From: Amylostereum areolatum
Lineage: Eukaryota; Basidiomycota; Agaricomycetes; Russulales; Stereaceae
Direction: 5' to 3'
Assembly: GCA_012932865.1 (NCBI GenBank)
Contig: SAXG01000036.1
Coordinates: 1 to 64,000, forward strand
DNA length: 64,000 bases
The position numbers and the translations under genes are program-made. Below are positions 54,233-64,000 of this stretch, in pieces. The first letter of the stretch is position 1; each line of letters opens with the position of its first letter. The notes under the pieces are model-generated. The model made no database searches and had not been told where the DNA came from. It saw nothing but the letters and a program-made list of their open reading frames with translations.

Positions 54233-55638
54233 TGTCCGCCCGATGTCTGGTTCGCGGCTCGATCAGTAAGTGACGCGCCGATCATCCCCTTCAATGTCGC
54301 TGAAGCCACATCGTAGATGTCGATGAATTTTTCCATGGTAGGTCCATGCACGATGGTATGGTGGTACATAAACGCAAGCCATCGAACAGTTCAAAACGTG
54401 GTCCTCCCCGGACAAACGATTGCTTCTACGAACTTTGAGCGTCGGGGCGGGGGGAAAGGCGCGAACCAAGCTGCCGCCGTCGCAAGAGCGAACGCGCCCG
54501 TCAGCCTCGTCGGAGCGGTCGGGGAAGACGGCGAATGGCTCGTACGCGTCTTGAGGGATATGGGCGTGGCGGTCGACGATGTCCTTACCGTGAAGGAGGT
54601 GCGTCTCGTTTCCCTCTTGACTCCCGCAGAACGGATTAGTTACTAGGTCGCACCGTTCTCTTTACCTTTTATTCCTCTGAGGAAAGACCATGGAGCTCAT
54701 GTGCAGCTATGCATAGGAACCCACGGGTCGCGCGATCATCCAACTCACGCCTGCAGGCGAGAACTGCATCAGTATGTATCCCCTGCTGCTATCCCCTCGA
54801 CCGCTTATTAACCTCACCTCCCTCAGTTCTCCACAAAGGCGCGAACTACGCTCGCAATGACACGACAAAAGAGATCCATCAACGCCTGCGCGAAATCACC
54901 CATCTCCTCGTCCAAAACGAGGTGCCGATGCCCGTCACCCTCGCCTATCTGCACCGCGCCCACGAACGCGAGATCGCCACCGTCTACAATCCGTCACCCA
55001 TGCCGTCCGACGCAGAATTGCGCTCCTTCCCTTGGACACACATCGCTTGGCTCCTCGTCAACGAAGGAGAAGCTCAACACCTCTCGCGCGTGCTCGACGC
55101 TTCGACCGCCCCCCCAGCGTCGGACCTGAAAGACCCCCGCGCTCCTTACGGCGCCCCCTCGACCACCGACCTTCAGATCGTGCAAGACGCGCAACGGACC
55201 GTCGCCCGCCTTGCCGCCCACCCCTCCTTCTCGTCCACCGCGATCGTGTGCACCCTCGGCGGCTCCGGCGTCCTCGCCTCGATCCCCGCTCTCCCCCAGC
55301 CCATCTATCTCCCCGCCTCTCGTCTCGAGGGTGGACCCAAAGACACGACGGGCGCCGGAGACTGCTTCACGGGCTTCTTCGTCGCTGGCCTCATGCGCGT
55401 GTACGGCTCGGGCGACAACGGGCACAGCCTGGGCGAGGACGACGCCGTCCAGCTCTTGCGCGTCAGCGCCCAGGTTCGTTTTCTGGTCGGTGTACTTACG
55501 ATGAAACATGCTGACGCTATTTTCCCTCTTGCGCTCGGTTGACAGGCGGCTGGAATGTGCGTGGAGAAGCCTGGCGCGCTGGAGAGTATCCCATCGTACG
55601 CCGACGTACAAGCCAGACTGACAAAAACGGGCCACTAA
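54233..55638 (+). CDS. RBK1: ribokinase (PfkB family)
   Basis: Phosphorylates D-ribose to ribose 5-phosphate. The start at 54233 gives MSARCLVRGSI, then short exons with NVDEFF and VVLPGQTIASTNFERRGGGK with GANQAAAVARANAPVSLVGA, the family's N-terminal GGKGANQA signature. Further exons: RVLRDMGVAVDDVLTVKE, TGRAIIQLTPAGENCI, HKGANYARN, HIAWLLVNEGEAQHL, AIVCTLGGSGVL, and KDTTGAGDCFTGFFVAGLMR, the PfkB C-terminal signature with the catalytic Asp in GAGD. The last exon gives AAGMCVEKPGALESIPSYAD and the stop at 55636-55638. The exon pattern is typical and the motifs intact. It is divergent from Nup54 with 379 bp between starts. Confidence 0.92.
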
Positions 55639-55960
55639 ATGATAATATACATTCGCCATATTCGAAAAGTAATGTACAGGCCCCGGATGCTTTCAAGGAA
55701 TTTGTTTCGTGAAGGACTGTATGGTGGCTTAAATAAGTGCAAATCGCAAGTGTGGTGAGGGACCAGGGTTGAAACCACGATGCCTGCTGTGCGTACGAAA
55801 CACCGGAGATCCGCAAAGCATCTACCGTCAAGAATAAGCACAAAGCCGCGATACGCGGGACACAATTCGGAGGGAGAGATCGATATCGTAGGCTTGGTTC
55901 TATTTTGGCGTGCGGTCGTGGGTCGCGAAAGTCGCATGTTACCCGATAGAGACCGCCCCC

Positions 55961-58774
55961 TCATTGCTCTGCAGGTGGGCCAGACGGAGGCGCGGATGGA
56001 GGCGCGGGGCTGGGGGTAGGTGCGAGTGAAGGGGCGGAAGGTGCTGGAGCTACAGGCGTCGCAGGCCCTGGCGTTGGTGCAGCCACAGGTGCAACAGGAG
56101 GCACGACGGGGGCATGGGCGTGAGCCTGCGCTTGCGCAAACGCAGGGGCGAAGGCGTGGCCGAATCCATGGCCGAACATAGGTGGGAGGAGACCGGGCGC
56201 AGGAGGACCCGCCGCTGGATGTTCGGGTGCAGGAGGACCAGGAGGGCCCGGCGCGGGGTTGCCAAACGCGGGTGGAGGCATTGCCATACCCTGGGGGAAT
56301 AGTCCTTGAATCGCTTGCCATGCGCCTTGCGCTATGAGGGCAGGAATGGGGATGTTGATCGCGCCTGGCATACCGTTGATGTTGACGTTGAACGCGCCCC
56401 CCAGAAAAGGAGGTGCTGGCCCGTGAAATCCGCCCGCACCACCAGCCCCGCCCCCGCCCCCGCCCCCGCCCATACCACCTGGACCGAACAGGCCCCCAAA
56501 TCCACCCCCAAATCCACCCCCACCTCCGAACGCTCCGCCCATCCCCCCTCCTTGACCACCGCCGAAACCAGGTCCGTTTGCGCCTCCTCCTCCTCCTCCC
56601 CCTTCCCCTCCTCCGTTACCGTTCCCACCCGCGCCCGCGCCTGCACCTCCGCCTGGAGCACCTGCGGCACCACCTCCGCCTGCGCCACCCGCTGCGCCCG
56701 CGCCGCCACCACCGCCAGCAGCACCTGCCATCCCGGCCGGAAATCCGAAGGCCATGCCCACCCCAACATTCCCAACATGTTGCACATGGGGCCAGCCTGG
56801 CAACCCCCGCGTCCTCTGGCCACGGCATGTCACCCGGGCGCCCCGTGCGCTGCTTGACACACTCGACTTTGACGGCGACCGGCTCCAGCTGCTTCAAGAA
56901 CGCGTCCGCCTCCTCCTGCGTGTCGGCGTACAGCTCCTCCACGCGCAACAACGCGACCTTGACCCCGCGCGCGGCGCGGTACTTGAGCGTGTCGACGAAC
57001 CGCGCCTTCACGTCCCGGCGCACTTCCTCGGCCTGGTCCCCGAAATAGACCATGGCGATCCAGAGCGCGGTGAGGCTCGGGAACAGGATCGGCTCGAACA
57101 CGTCGTTGTTCGGCGGGCGCCCGAGCGCAGACAGGAGCGAGGAGTGGGGCATGTCCGCGAGGGAGAGTGTGCGCACGTTCGAGAGCGGGAGCAGCGTCCG
57201 CCGCCAGTGCGCGATGGTGCATTCGTGCAAGGACATAATCTCGAGCGTCTCCACGCGCGAGAGGATCGAACTGCGTGATCGTGCGCTCGAGCGCGTGCAT
57301 GAAGTTCGGCGCGGTCGACTTCCCACATGTAAGTACTGCAGATCGAGCCGGAACGCGACGTCCCTCGCGAACGGGCCACTCCACCCCGCGTTCTCCCGCT
57401 TGACCTTCGGGCGTGCACAGGCAGATCCGGAAGCTGTCTTCGTCGGGGAAGTCGAACACGCTCAGGACCGCTGATCGGGCGCATCGCGGAGGCCGCGGTC
57501 GACTGGCGGAAGTGGGGGGCGAGGGTGTCTAGGAGCGTGTAGCGTTCGGGATCCGATCGCGGGGGGAACGCCATGGCGATGTTGGGCTGGGAGAAAGTGG
57601 GGCGAATCCAGCCGGAAGCGCACGTCGACGCCGGGAGGAAGGGCGAGGTGCGTCCAGAGCCCGACGCAGCGGGAGACGGTGCTCGTCAACCAGAGCTCGG
57701 ACAAGAACGGGAGTTGGATGACTTCCTCCTGCGACTCGCCATCCAACGGAAGCGATCTCCGGTAGCCAACCCCTCAAGGTGAAGCGTCTGGAGGTTGGGG
57801 ACGGACTTGAGGAGGGTGATGAGCTGGGGCGGGAGAGGAAGGGACTGCCGGCTGGAGTTCTCGCTTTGGATGAGCTCGAGGAAGGTAAGAGAGGAGGGGT
57901 TCGACCATGGCACGAAGGTGTTCGTGAAGGAGACGTATCGCAGGCGCGGAGCGTGCACCGGGGGCTGCGAAAACAAGTCGAGCGGTGTGGCGGAGGGCGG
58001 GGCGGGAGGGTTCAGATCCAACACGATCTTCTCCAACGCGGGCAGGTCCTTTCCTGAAAGGTAGGGCGCGCCAGTCTTGCCAGACCGGGTAGCTGTAGCG
58101 AGAGCGGTAACCGTACACGGCGTCGTGCACGACGATCTCTCGAGCGCGGGTGAGGTGGTCCTGGGCGATGGTGATGGCGTCGGCTTCGTAGACGTACGAA
58201 CGGGCGTCCATGGCGATGGAGATCGGAGCACTGCGGGCACGTTCGAGCATGACGGCAGTTGGCACCACGAAGGGAGAAAATTTCGCGAGCCCAGAGGGTG
58301 TGGGTGCCGAGCGCGATCTGGCGCCACGGGCGGTAGACGTGGGCGAGCTTGATCCAGCCGATGTTGGCGCGGAACCTTGATGGAGTCGGCCGCGGTGCGA
58401 ACGAGTTCGGCTGCGCATGCGCGTGCGATGGGGAGGGGATTGGACGGCGACGATGGTCATGATTTCGGCGACGACTTCGGGGGGCAGTACGGAAGACGGG
58501 GCGACAGGCGTTGCGGCGGGCCTTGAGCCTGAGCGTGATGTCTTCGAGCTGTTCGATGTCGCGGTCGAGCTGCTGCTCGACGTCGGTATCGGCTGTTGTC
58601 AGAGTTGAGAATATGTTCGAACTCTCCGAGCCGAAGACGCATGCGACCGATGTTCTCCGGGTGGAGTGAGCTGGCGCGGGGACGGTCGGTTGAGATTGGG
58701 AGTGGGAGGAGAAAGGCAACTACAACGTACTTCGGCCTTGCGACGGTGTCGCTGGGCACGACCTCCTCTTCCAT
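55961..58774 (-). CDS. F-box protein paralogue with long Gly/Pro-rich tail
   Basis: The start is at 58774 (MEEEVVPSDTVARP) or, less likely, 58719. After an intron: MRLRLGEFEHILN, then DTDVEQQLDRDIEQLEDITL with LKARRNACRPVF and PEVVAEIMTIVAVQSPP, the F-box, matching the paralogue at 36141 (LDDLACQLRARRNACCPLF). Next come AVMLERARSAPISIAMDARS, repeats (LTFLELIQSENSS, LQTLHLEGLAT), SVFDFPDEDSFRICLCTPEG, and NVRTLSLADMPHSSLLSALG, parallel to TLALDGMPTSSLMKALG in the paralogue. The C-terminus is a roughly 270-residue Gly/Ala/Pro-rich tail not present in the paralogue, stop at 55961. Several one-base frame breaks (for example near 58600, 58480 and 56800) must be resolved to obtain one protein; it may be a decaying copy or suffer from assembly indels. 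Confidence 0.65.
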
Positions 58775-59044
58775 CGGTTTGTCGTTTGTTGTCGATGGTC
58801 GCTGCTCTGGCTGCTCTTGAGTCTTGGAGTCCGCACTCTGCGGCCGACGTCGTGCTCGAACGAGTCAACGGCGAAGTGGCGGGATGAAAGCAGGAGAAGC
58901 TTGGGGATGGCGCGGCGAGAGTTGGCCAGGCCGCCTCACGCCATTGGCTGCTTGGAGCAAACCCTAACCCCAGCCACTTCCCGCCGCGCGGCCACGCGCT
59001 CGTCGTTCATGCAAGTTGCAACGTTCAAGTTGTGTTCGCCGTCG

Positions 59045-62000
59045 ATGTCCATTTGTGAGGGCGCGAACTGTTGTCGGCTTCGGCAACGGCTGCGTGCGCA
59101 CGCTTTGGGGCACCATTCTCCCCGCCGCCGCCGCCGTCGTTTCTCCTCGCCGTCTCCGCGCTCCCGCGTTCCCGATGGCTCACCGCCGTCACGAAACCCA
59201 TCCGCGCCCCGTTCCAGCCGTTCCTCACCCTTGCCGAAGCCGAGGCTCTGGATGCTGCCGCGCACGCCTCCTCAGACGTTGCTGAGCTCACCGTTGCCCC
59301 GCCCAAACTCCCCTCCGTCCCGCTTGAGCGCACCCTGTCCCTTTCCTGGCTCAGCCTTGCCCAAACCCTGGTTTGGTTCGGCCTCGCTTCGTACTCCCTC
59401 ATCCAAGTCCAAAGTCCCGAGTCCTGGCTGCATTGCGCCCGCGCGTTGGCAACGGCGACGGCCTGGCTGTACGCCACCGTGCGCCCCATCGCCCGCCCCG
59501 TCGCAACCGCTCCATACGACCTCTTCCTCCTCTTCCTCCTCCTCGCCCTCGTTCAAACCGTCCTTCTCGGGGGAACCCTTTATAACAACGCTGTCGACGG
59601 TGTTCCGCTTCCCGACCCAACTTCTCTCGCGGCGCACGTGCTAAATCTCGTCGTGACCTTGGTTCTGCTGTGCGTCGTGCTCGCCGTCCCGGTCGGAGTT
59701 CCCAGCCTTCGCGTGCCCGCGGGAAAGATCGTGAGCAGCGTCTTTTTTTCGGCGAGGACGTCTGCTGACGGGCCGCAGGGAGTGATTGTCTCCCCGGAAG
59801 ATTACACCACGCTATGGGGGTGGTTGACGTTTTCGTGGGTTTGGCCGCTGATCAAACGGGCAAGTGTCCTTTTGTGTTCGTCGAGGTCGCTTCAGGCTCA
59901 CATGCTCGCCTCGTAGGGAACGCACACGACACTCGAAGAAGCAGACGTGTGGGAGCTCAGTCCCGGGATGCAATCGCGACCCGTCTTCTTCAAGTTCGCC
60001 AGGACACGGTACGCATATATCCACCTTCAGAGCCCTTCGTGTCTGACCGCCGTGCAGGAACATGACGCTGCTCCGTCGTTTATGGCGCTCCAACTCACTT
60101 GACCTTCTGTACGTCTTCTGCATATTTTCCTTCGGATGTTCCGCCGACGTGTGTCTAGATTCGACCTCGTAGGCACGTACGCCGGCGTGCTATTGAACTA
60201 CGCGAGCCCATACTTCCTCCGGCGTATCCTCGACGCATTCGACCACCCAACGCCGGAGAAGCGCTCCGCAGCGTATATCTATGCGCTGCTCACGTTTGCG
60301 TGCACCGTGGCCAAGGCAGCAGTCGAAATCCAGCGCCTGTGGTACAACCGGCGGGCATGCACGCGGATCCGCTCTGAACTGATGGCTGCCATCTACGACA
60401 AGGCCCTCAAGCGACGGGACTTCTCCGGCGCGGTGGGTCAGGACAGAAAAAGAGACCAGGAGAGCGCGACCGAGGACGATCCCAAGGCCAGCGCGGACGT
60501 CGGAAAAATCGTCAACTTGATGGCGGGCGACGCGAACCGGATCGCCACAACGACTTCGACCATATACTTTCTCTACGGGAGTGAGCGGACCCGCTTTCCG
60601 TTTCCCCACCAGGGCTGGCGCTGACACGGCAGTAGACCCGGTCGAAATCATCCTTGCGTCCGCCTTCTTGTACCAGTAAGTCCCCACCTCTCTTAGCGAG
60701 GACCGACGCTCACGAAAGCACAGGCTACTAGGATGGTCCGCCTTCGCAGGCTTCTTCGTTCTGCTCTTGGTTTGGCCAATCAACTCGCTCCTCTCCCGGC
60801 GCGCCGTCCATATTCAGAAGGGCGTCATGGTCTCGCGCGACGAACGCATGGGCGTGCTTCACGAGCTCCTCGGTGCCGTCAAGTTCATCAAGTTCTTCGC
60901 GTGGGAAGACCGGTGGATGGAGCGCGTGCTCTCGGTGCGCGAGCACGAGCTGGACTGGATGGTGAAGGGTGCGCCCCGTTCACCCGTCTCCGCGCCTTAT
61001 CTGCTGACGATAGCCCTCGCAGCCAGAACCAACAACGTGTTGTTCACCGCCCTTTGGGCCTGCGCGCCGCCCCTCATGTCCGTCGCGTCCTTCGCGGTGT
61101 TCGTCCTGCTCGGCAACGAGCTCACCGTCAGCATTGCATTCACGGCGATCGTGCTGTTCAACATGGCCCGCTTGCCGCTGAACATGTTCCCGTCGTGGAT
61201 CTTGAACTTCGTCCAGGTACCCGATTCCTTCGCCGGCTGACCGATGTCTGTCTGACTTTCTTGTTACAGACCTTGGTCGCCGTAGACCGCATCGCGGCCT
61301 TTCTCGACGAAGACGAGGTCGACGCGCAGGTATCGTCGCTTAAGAAACCGCCCACAGGCGCTTTCTCCGCGGACAACGAGACCTACGATGGACTGGGTAT
61401 CGAGAACGGGACGTTCAGTTGGAGCAAAGCAGACAAACGCGAAAAAAGTCTGCACACGAACAAGACGACCAATACAACAGACAACTCTGCGGACGAAGGC
61501 TCTTCATCTTCATCCACTCCCGGAGGGGGCCGCGGCCATCACTTCGAGCTGAAAGACGTGTCGGTCATGTTCCCAGAGGGTAAGATGACCCTCATCACAG
61601 GCCCCACCGCCAGCGGCAAGACAGCCATGCTCGCAAGTAATCTCCTCCTCTTTTTATCCCAGCGTTCGCTAAACCGTCTTCAGATGGCTCTGCTCGGCGA
61701 GATGACCACACTGAGTGGACGCGTCATCATGTGCAAGGACACGTCGCGCGTCGACGAGGCAGGCCTGACACACACCATCGCGTATGCGGCCCAGTCCACA
61801 TGGCTCCGCCACCAGTCGATCAAGGAGAACATTTTGTTTGGATATCCGTACGACGAGGAGCGCTACGACCAGGTCCTCGAGGCGTGCGCGCTCAAGCCGG
61901 ATCTGGACGTATTGGAGGATGGAGATGCGACGGAGATCGGCGCTAGGTCCGTTTAGCGAGTCTGTATGTTGTCGCTGATGCTCACGCCCTTTCCACAGGG

Positions 62001-64000
62001 GCGTCAGTCTTTCAGGTGGTCAAAAAGCCAGGTGCGCGATATGAACTCCTGTGACTGTAGATCTGACTGACCATCTCCGTTAGGGTCGCCCTTGCGCGTG
62101 CCGTCTACACACCGGCCAAATACCTTCTTCTCGACGATCCCCTGAGCGCCGTAGTAAGCCCTCGACCTTCGTGAGACCAGCACTTTGCTAACGAGTGTGC
62201 GGGCGTTGTGCATCAGGATAGCCACACCGCCCGCGTTTTGTTCGAAAAACTCTTCCAAGGTCCACTTATGGCTAGTCGCACCGTCGTACGTGGCTCTCCC
62301 TCCGCCATTCTTATATGTGCTGACGTCGTTTTAGATTCTCGTCACACACCACGTCGACCTCGTTCTTCCGGGCGCTCACTACCTGGTCTGCATGTTGGAT
62401 GGGCGGATCGATACCCAAGGCACGGTCGTTGACCTTCGCGCCCAGGGCTTTATCCACGATGTTGTGCACAAATCGGCGACAGAGCTTGGTGCGGAGGATC
62501 AGACCGACATATTGGATGAAGGCGAAGCCAAGACGGCGGGTACGAGGAAGGAGCCAAGGAAGCTGATTGAGGACGAGCAAAGGGAGGTCGGAGGTGTACA
62601 GTGGACAATCTATAAGACGTACTTGAAGGCATCGTGGGTGACACAAAGCTCCTGCTACGGGTGAGCCTGATGTCTACCCTCAGCTCGTACTGGACATGGG
62701 CGATCCTGGCTGCCTTGATAGTTCTGGTCCAGGTGCGCATGTTCTACTTAGCGCACATTCGGCCCGATGTTCATACCCATTTCCAGTTCATGAGCGTCGC
62801 GGAGAAGCTTTGGATCAAAGTGCGTCCTCTCGACATCTACCGTTCTGGGCCTTGCTGACTCTGAGCAGGTATGGGGTGAAGCCTATGGCGATTTAGAGAC
62901 ACCGATGGAGGAACACGCGTTGTCTTCGCTGGCTATTCAGCACATGGACGGAATCGCAGCTCTGGCCTCTTTCACGTCCGGCTTATCTTATGATTCGCCC
63001 CGTGTCGGGTCCCTGCCTTCTGCCCAAGAGAAACCATTATTTTACGTCGGGGTCTATGCGAGCATCGGGCTCCTTACCGCGCTAATGACCATTATGTCCA
63101 CCATCGTCCAGTATACCGGTGCTTTGCGTGCGTCGAGGCTGCTTTTTGAGAAGTTGTTGACCTCGGTTGTGAGGGCAACGATGAGGTGGTACGACACGAC
63201 ACCCCGAAGGTAAGCTTGTCCGTATTACAGTATTATCTATGCCCGATGTTCATGCTCGACGTGCCCCGCAGGCCGCATACTCAATCGGTTCAGTAAGGTC
63301 TGTCATCTTGAGCCACATAACCTTCCTCCTACTTACCGAATATGCATGTAGGACGTTGAGACCGTCGACTCGTCGTTGGCCAGCTCCCTCCAATCTGTCA
63401 ACTCGTCCTTCGCGACATTCATTGCATCTGTTCTCACCATCGCGTACGTGGTTCGCCTATCTCCGCCTTCGTCCTTCACTCATCTCAGGCTCCTCGCAGC
63501 TTTGTTTTTCCTGTTTTTCTTGTCCCCGCATTCATTATAAGCCTGGCATATCGCTTCCTTGCAATCGGATACCTGAACACAGGTCGTGACCTCCGTCGCA
63601 TGGAGTCCAACACTCGCTCGCTGGTCTTCTCTGGGTTTGGCGAGCTACTCGAAGGCATCGTCACCGTGCGCGCGTTCTCAGCAGAGCAGCGCTTCCTCGA
63701 CGCCTTCCATGGCAAAGTGGACTTGACAAACCGAGTAGGTGTTTTGATTGAGAACCTTCTCCGGACCGTGCTGATATTGACATAGATGTGGTACTTCTTT
63801 TGGATGACAAACCGGTGAGCGCCGCCAACCACCTCTTGCGACACTCTCTCATGTGCGTACAGGTGGCTCTTGCTCAATCTTGAAGTGCTGGGCGCCGCCG
63901 CGGTGCTCATCACGACTCTCTTTGCGGTGTCTGGCTTCGCGACCGCCGGAATCGCCGGCCTTTGTATAACGTCCGCTATGTCGTTCACTATGGGCACCTA
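59045..64000 (+). CDS. ABCC-type ABC transporter (MRP/YOR1-like), 3' end outside window
   Basis: Exports conjugates or drugs using ATP. The 5' end is uncertain (ATG 59045 with a frame break, then an open frame from 59059). Order: hydrophobic N-terminal TMD0-like region (59.3-59.7 kb); FSWVWPLIKR, the conserved entry to TMD1; LVGTYAGVLLNYASPYFLRR; ELMAAIYDKALKRRD and GKIVNLMAGDANRI; GVMVSRDERMGVLHELLGAV-KFIKFFAWED; NBD1 with Walker A GPTASGKTAM (about 61.6 kb), Q-loop AYAAQSTWLRHQSIKENILF, signature LSGGQKARVALARAVY, and Walker B YLLLDDPLSAVDSHTARVLF. TMD2 has ATMRWYDTTPRGRILNRFSKD and FGELLEGIVTVRAFSAEQRF, running off the right edge. Many short introns. NBD2 lies outside. Divergent from the F-box paralogue. 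Confidence 0.9.

Noticed and set aside
1..64000. CRISPR arrays, operons or riboswitches
   Set aside because: Eukaryotic sequence with introns; no regularly spaced repeats and no grounds for prokaryotic features.
1..64000. tRNA or rRNA genes
   Set aside because: I saw no A/B-box pair with a cloverleaf and no rRNA-like conserved tracts; a tRNAscan-SE run would be needed to exclude one firmly.

Overview
This is a window from a mushroom-forming basidiomycete (Agaricomycetes). The reasons are GT-AG introns of roughly 45-90 bp in almost every gene, basidiomycete-only families (DUF6698, fungal TET/JBP oxygenases, Plavaka/KDZ transposases, F-box proteins with a conserved LxARRNAC heptad region) and orthologues of conserved eukaryotic genes (eIF2-beta, F1 ATP synthase gamma, CAF-1 WD40 subunit, Nup54). 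I cannot name the genus.

Layout. 1-1.9 kb: two divergent unrecognised genes, the left one cut by the window edge. 1.9-36 kb is transposon-dominated: a truncated SF3B1 fragment (1.9-2.24 kb); a 655-bp hAT-type MITE (3217-3871); a large minus-strand Mutator-like element (about 4.6-11.3 kb) whose single gene joins a GCM/FLYWCH-like zinc domain, a MULE transposase core, a ubiquitin-specific-protease-like domain and a PHD finger; a DUF6698 gene (12.9-14.4 kb); a TET/JBP-type dioxygenase gene (14.9-24.1 kb) split by a young 7.5-kb Ty3/gypsy chromovirus (15817-23332, 458-bp LTRs, CAATC target duplication); two unrecognised genes; a Plavaka/KDZ-type transposase gene (27.85-33.0 kb) broken by a 483-bp solo LTR and an in-frame stop; a second hAT MITE (33017-33807); and a hairpin-rich stretch (34.4-35.8 kb).

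36-64 kb is mostly host-gene territory: an F-box protein, a secreted FAD-linked oxidoreductase, divergent eIF2-beta and ATP synthase gamma, a basidiomycete membrane protein, CAF-1 subunit B, Nup54, ribokinase, a second F-box paralogue with a Gly-rich tail, and an ABCC transporter running off the right edge.

How it fits together. The left half is a nest of elements inserted into, or carrying, chromatin-related genes: an oxygenase family that modifies 5-methylcytosine, a PHD reader, a deubiquitinase-like domain and a chromodomain integrase. In the right half several highly conserved genes (ATP3, eIF2-beta, CAF-1B) show repeated one-base frame breaks with otherwise excellent protein conservation. 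I read these as probable assembly indels rather than biology, so small frame shifts anywhere in the window should be treated with caution.
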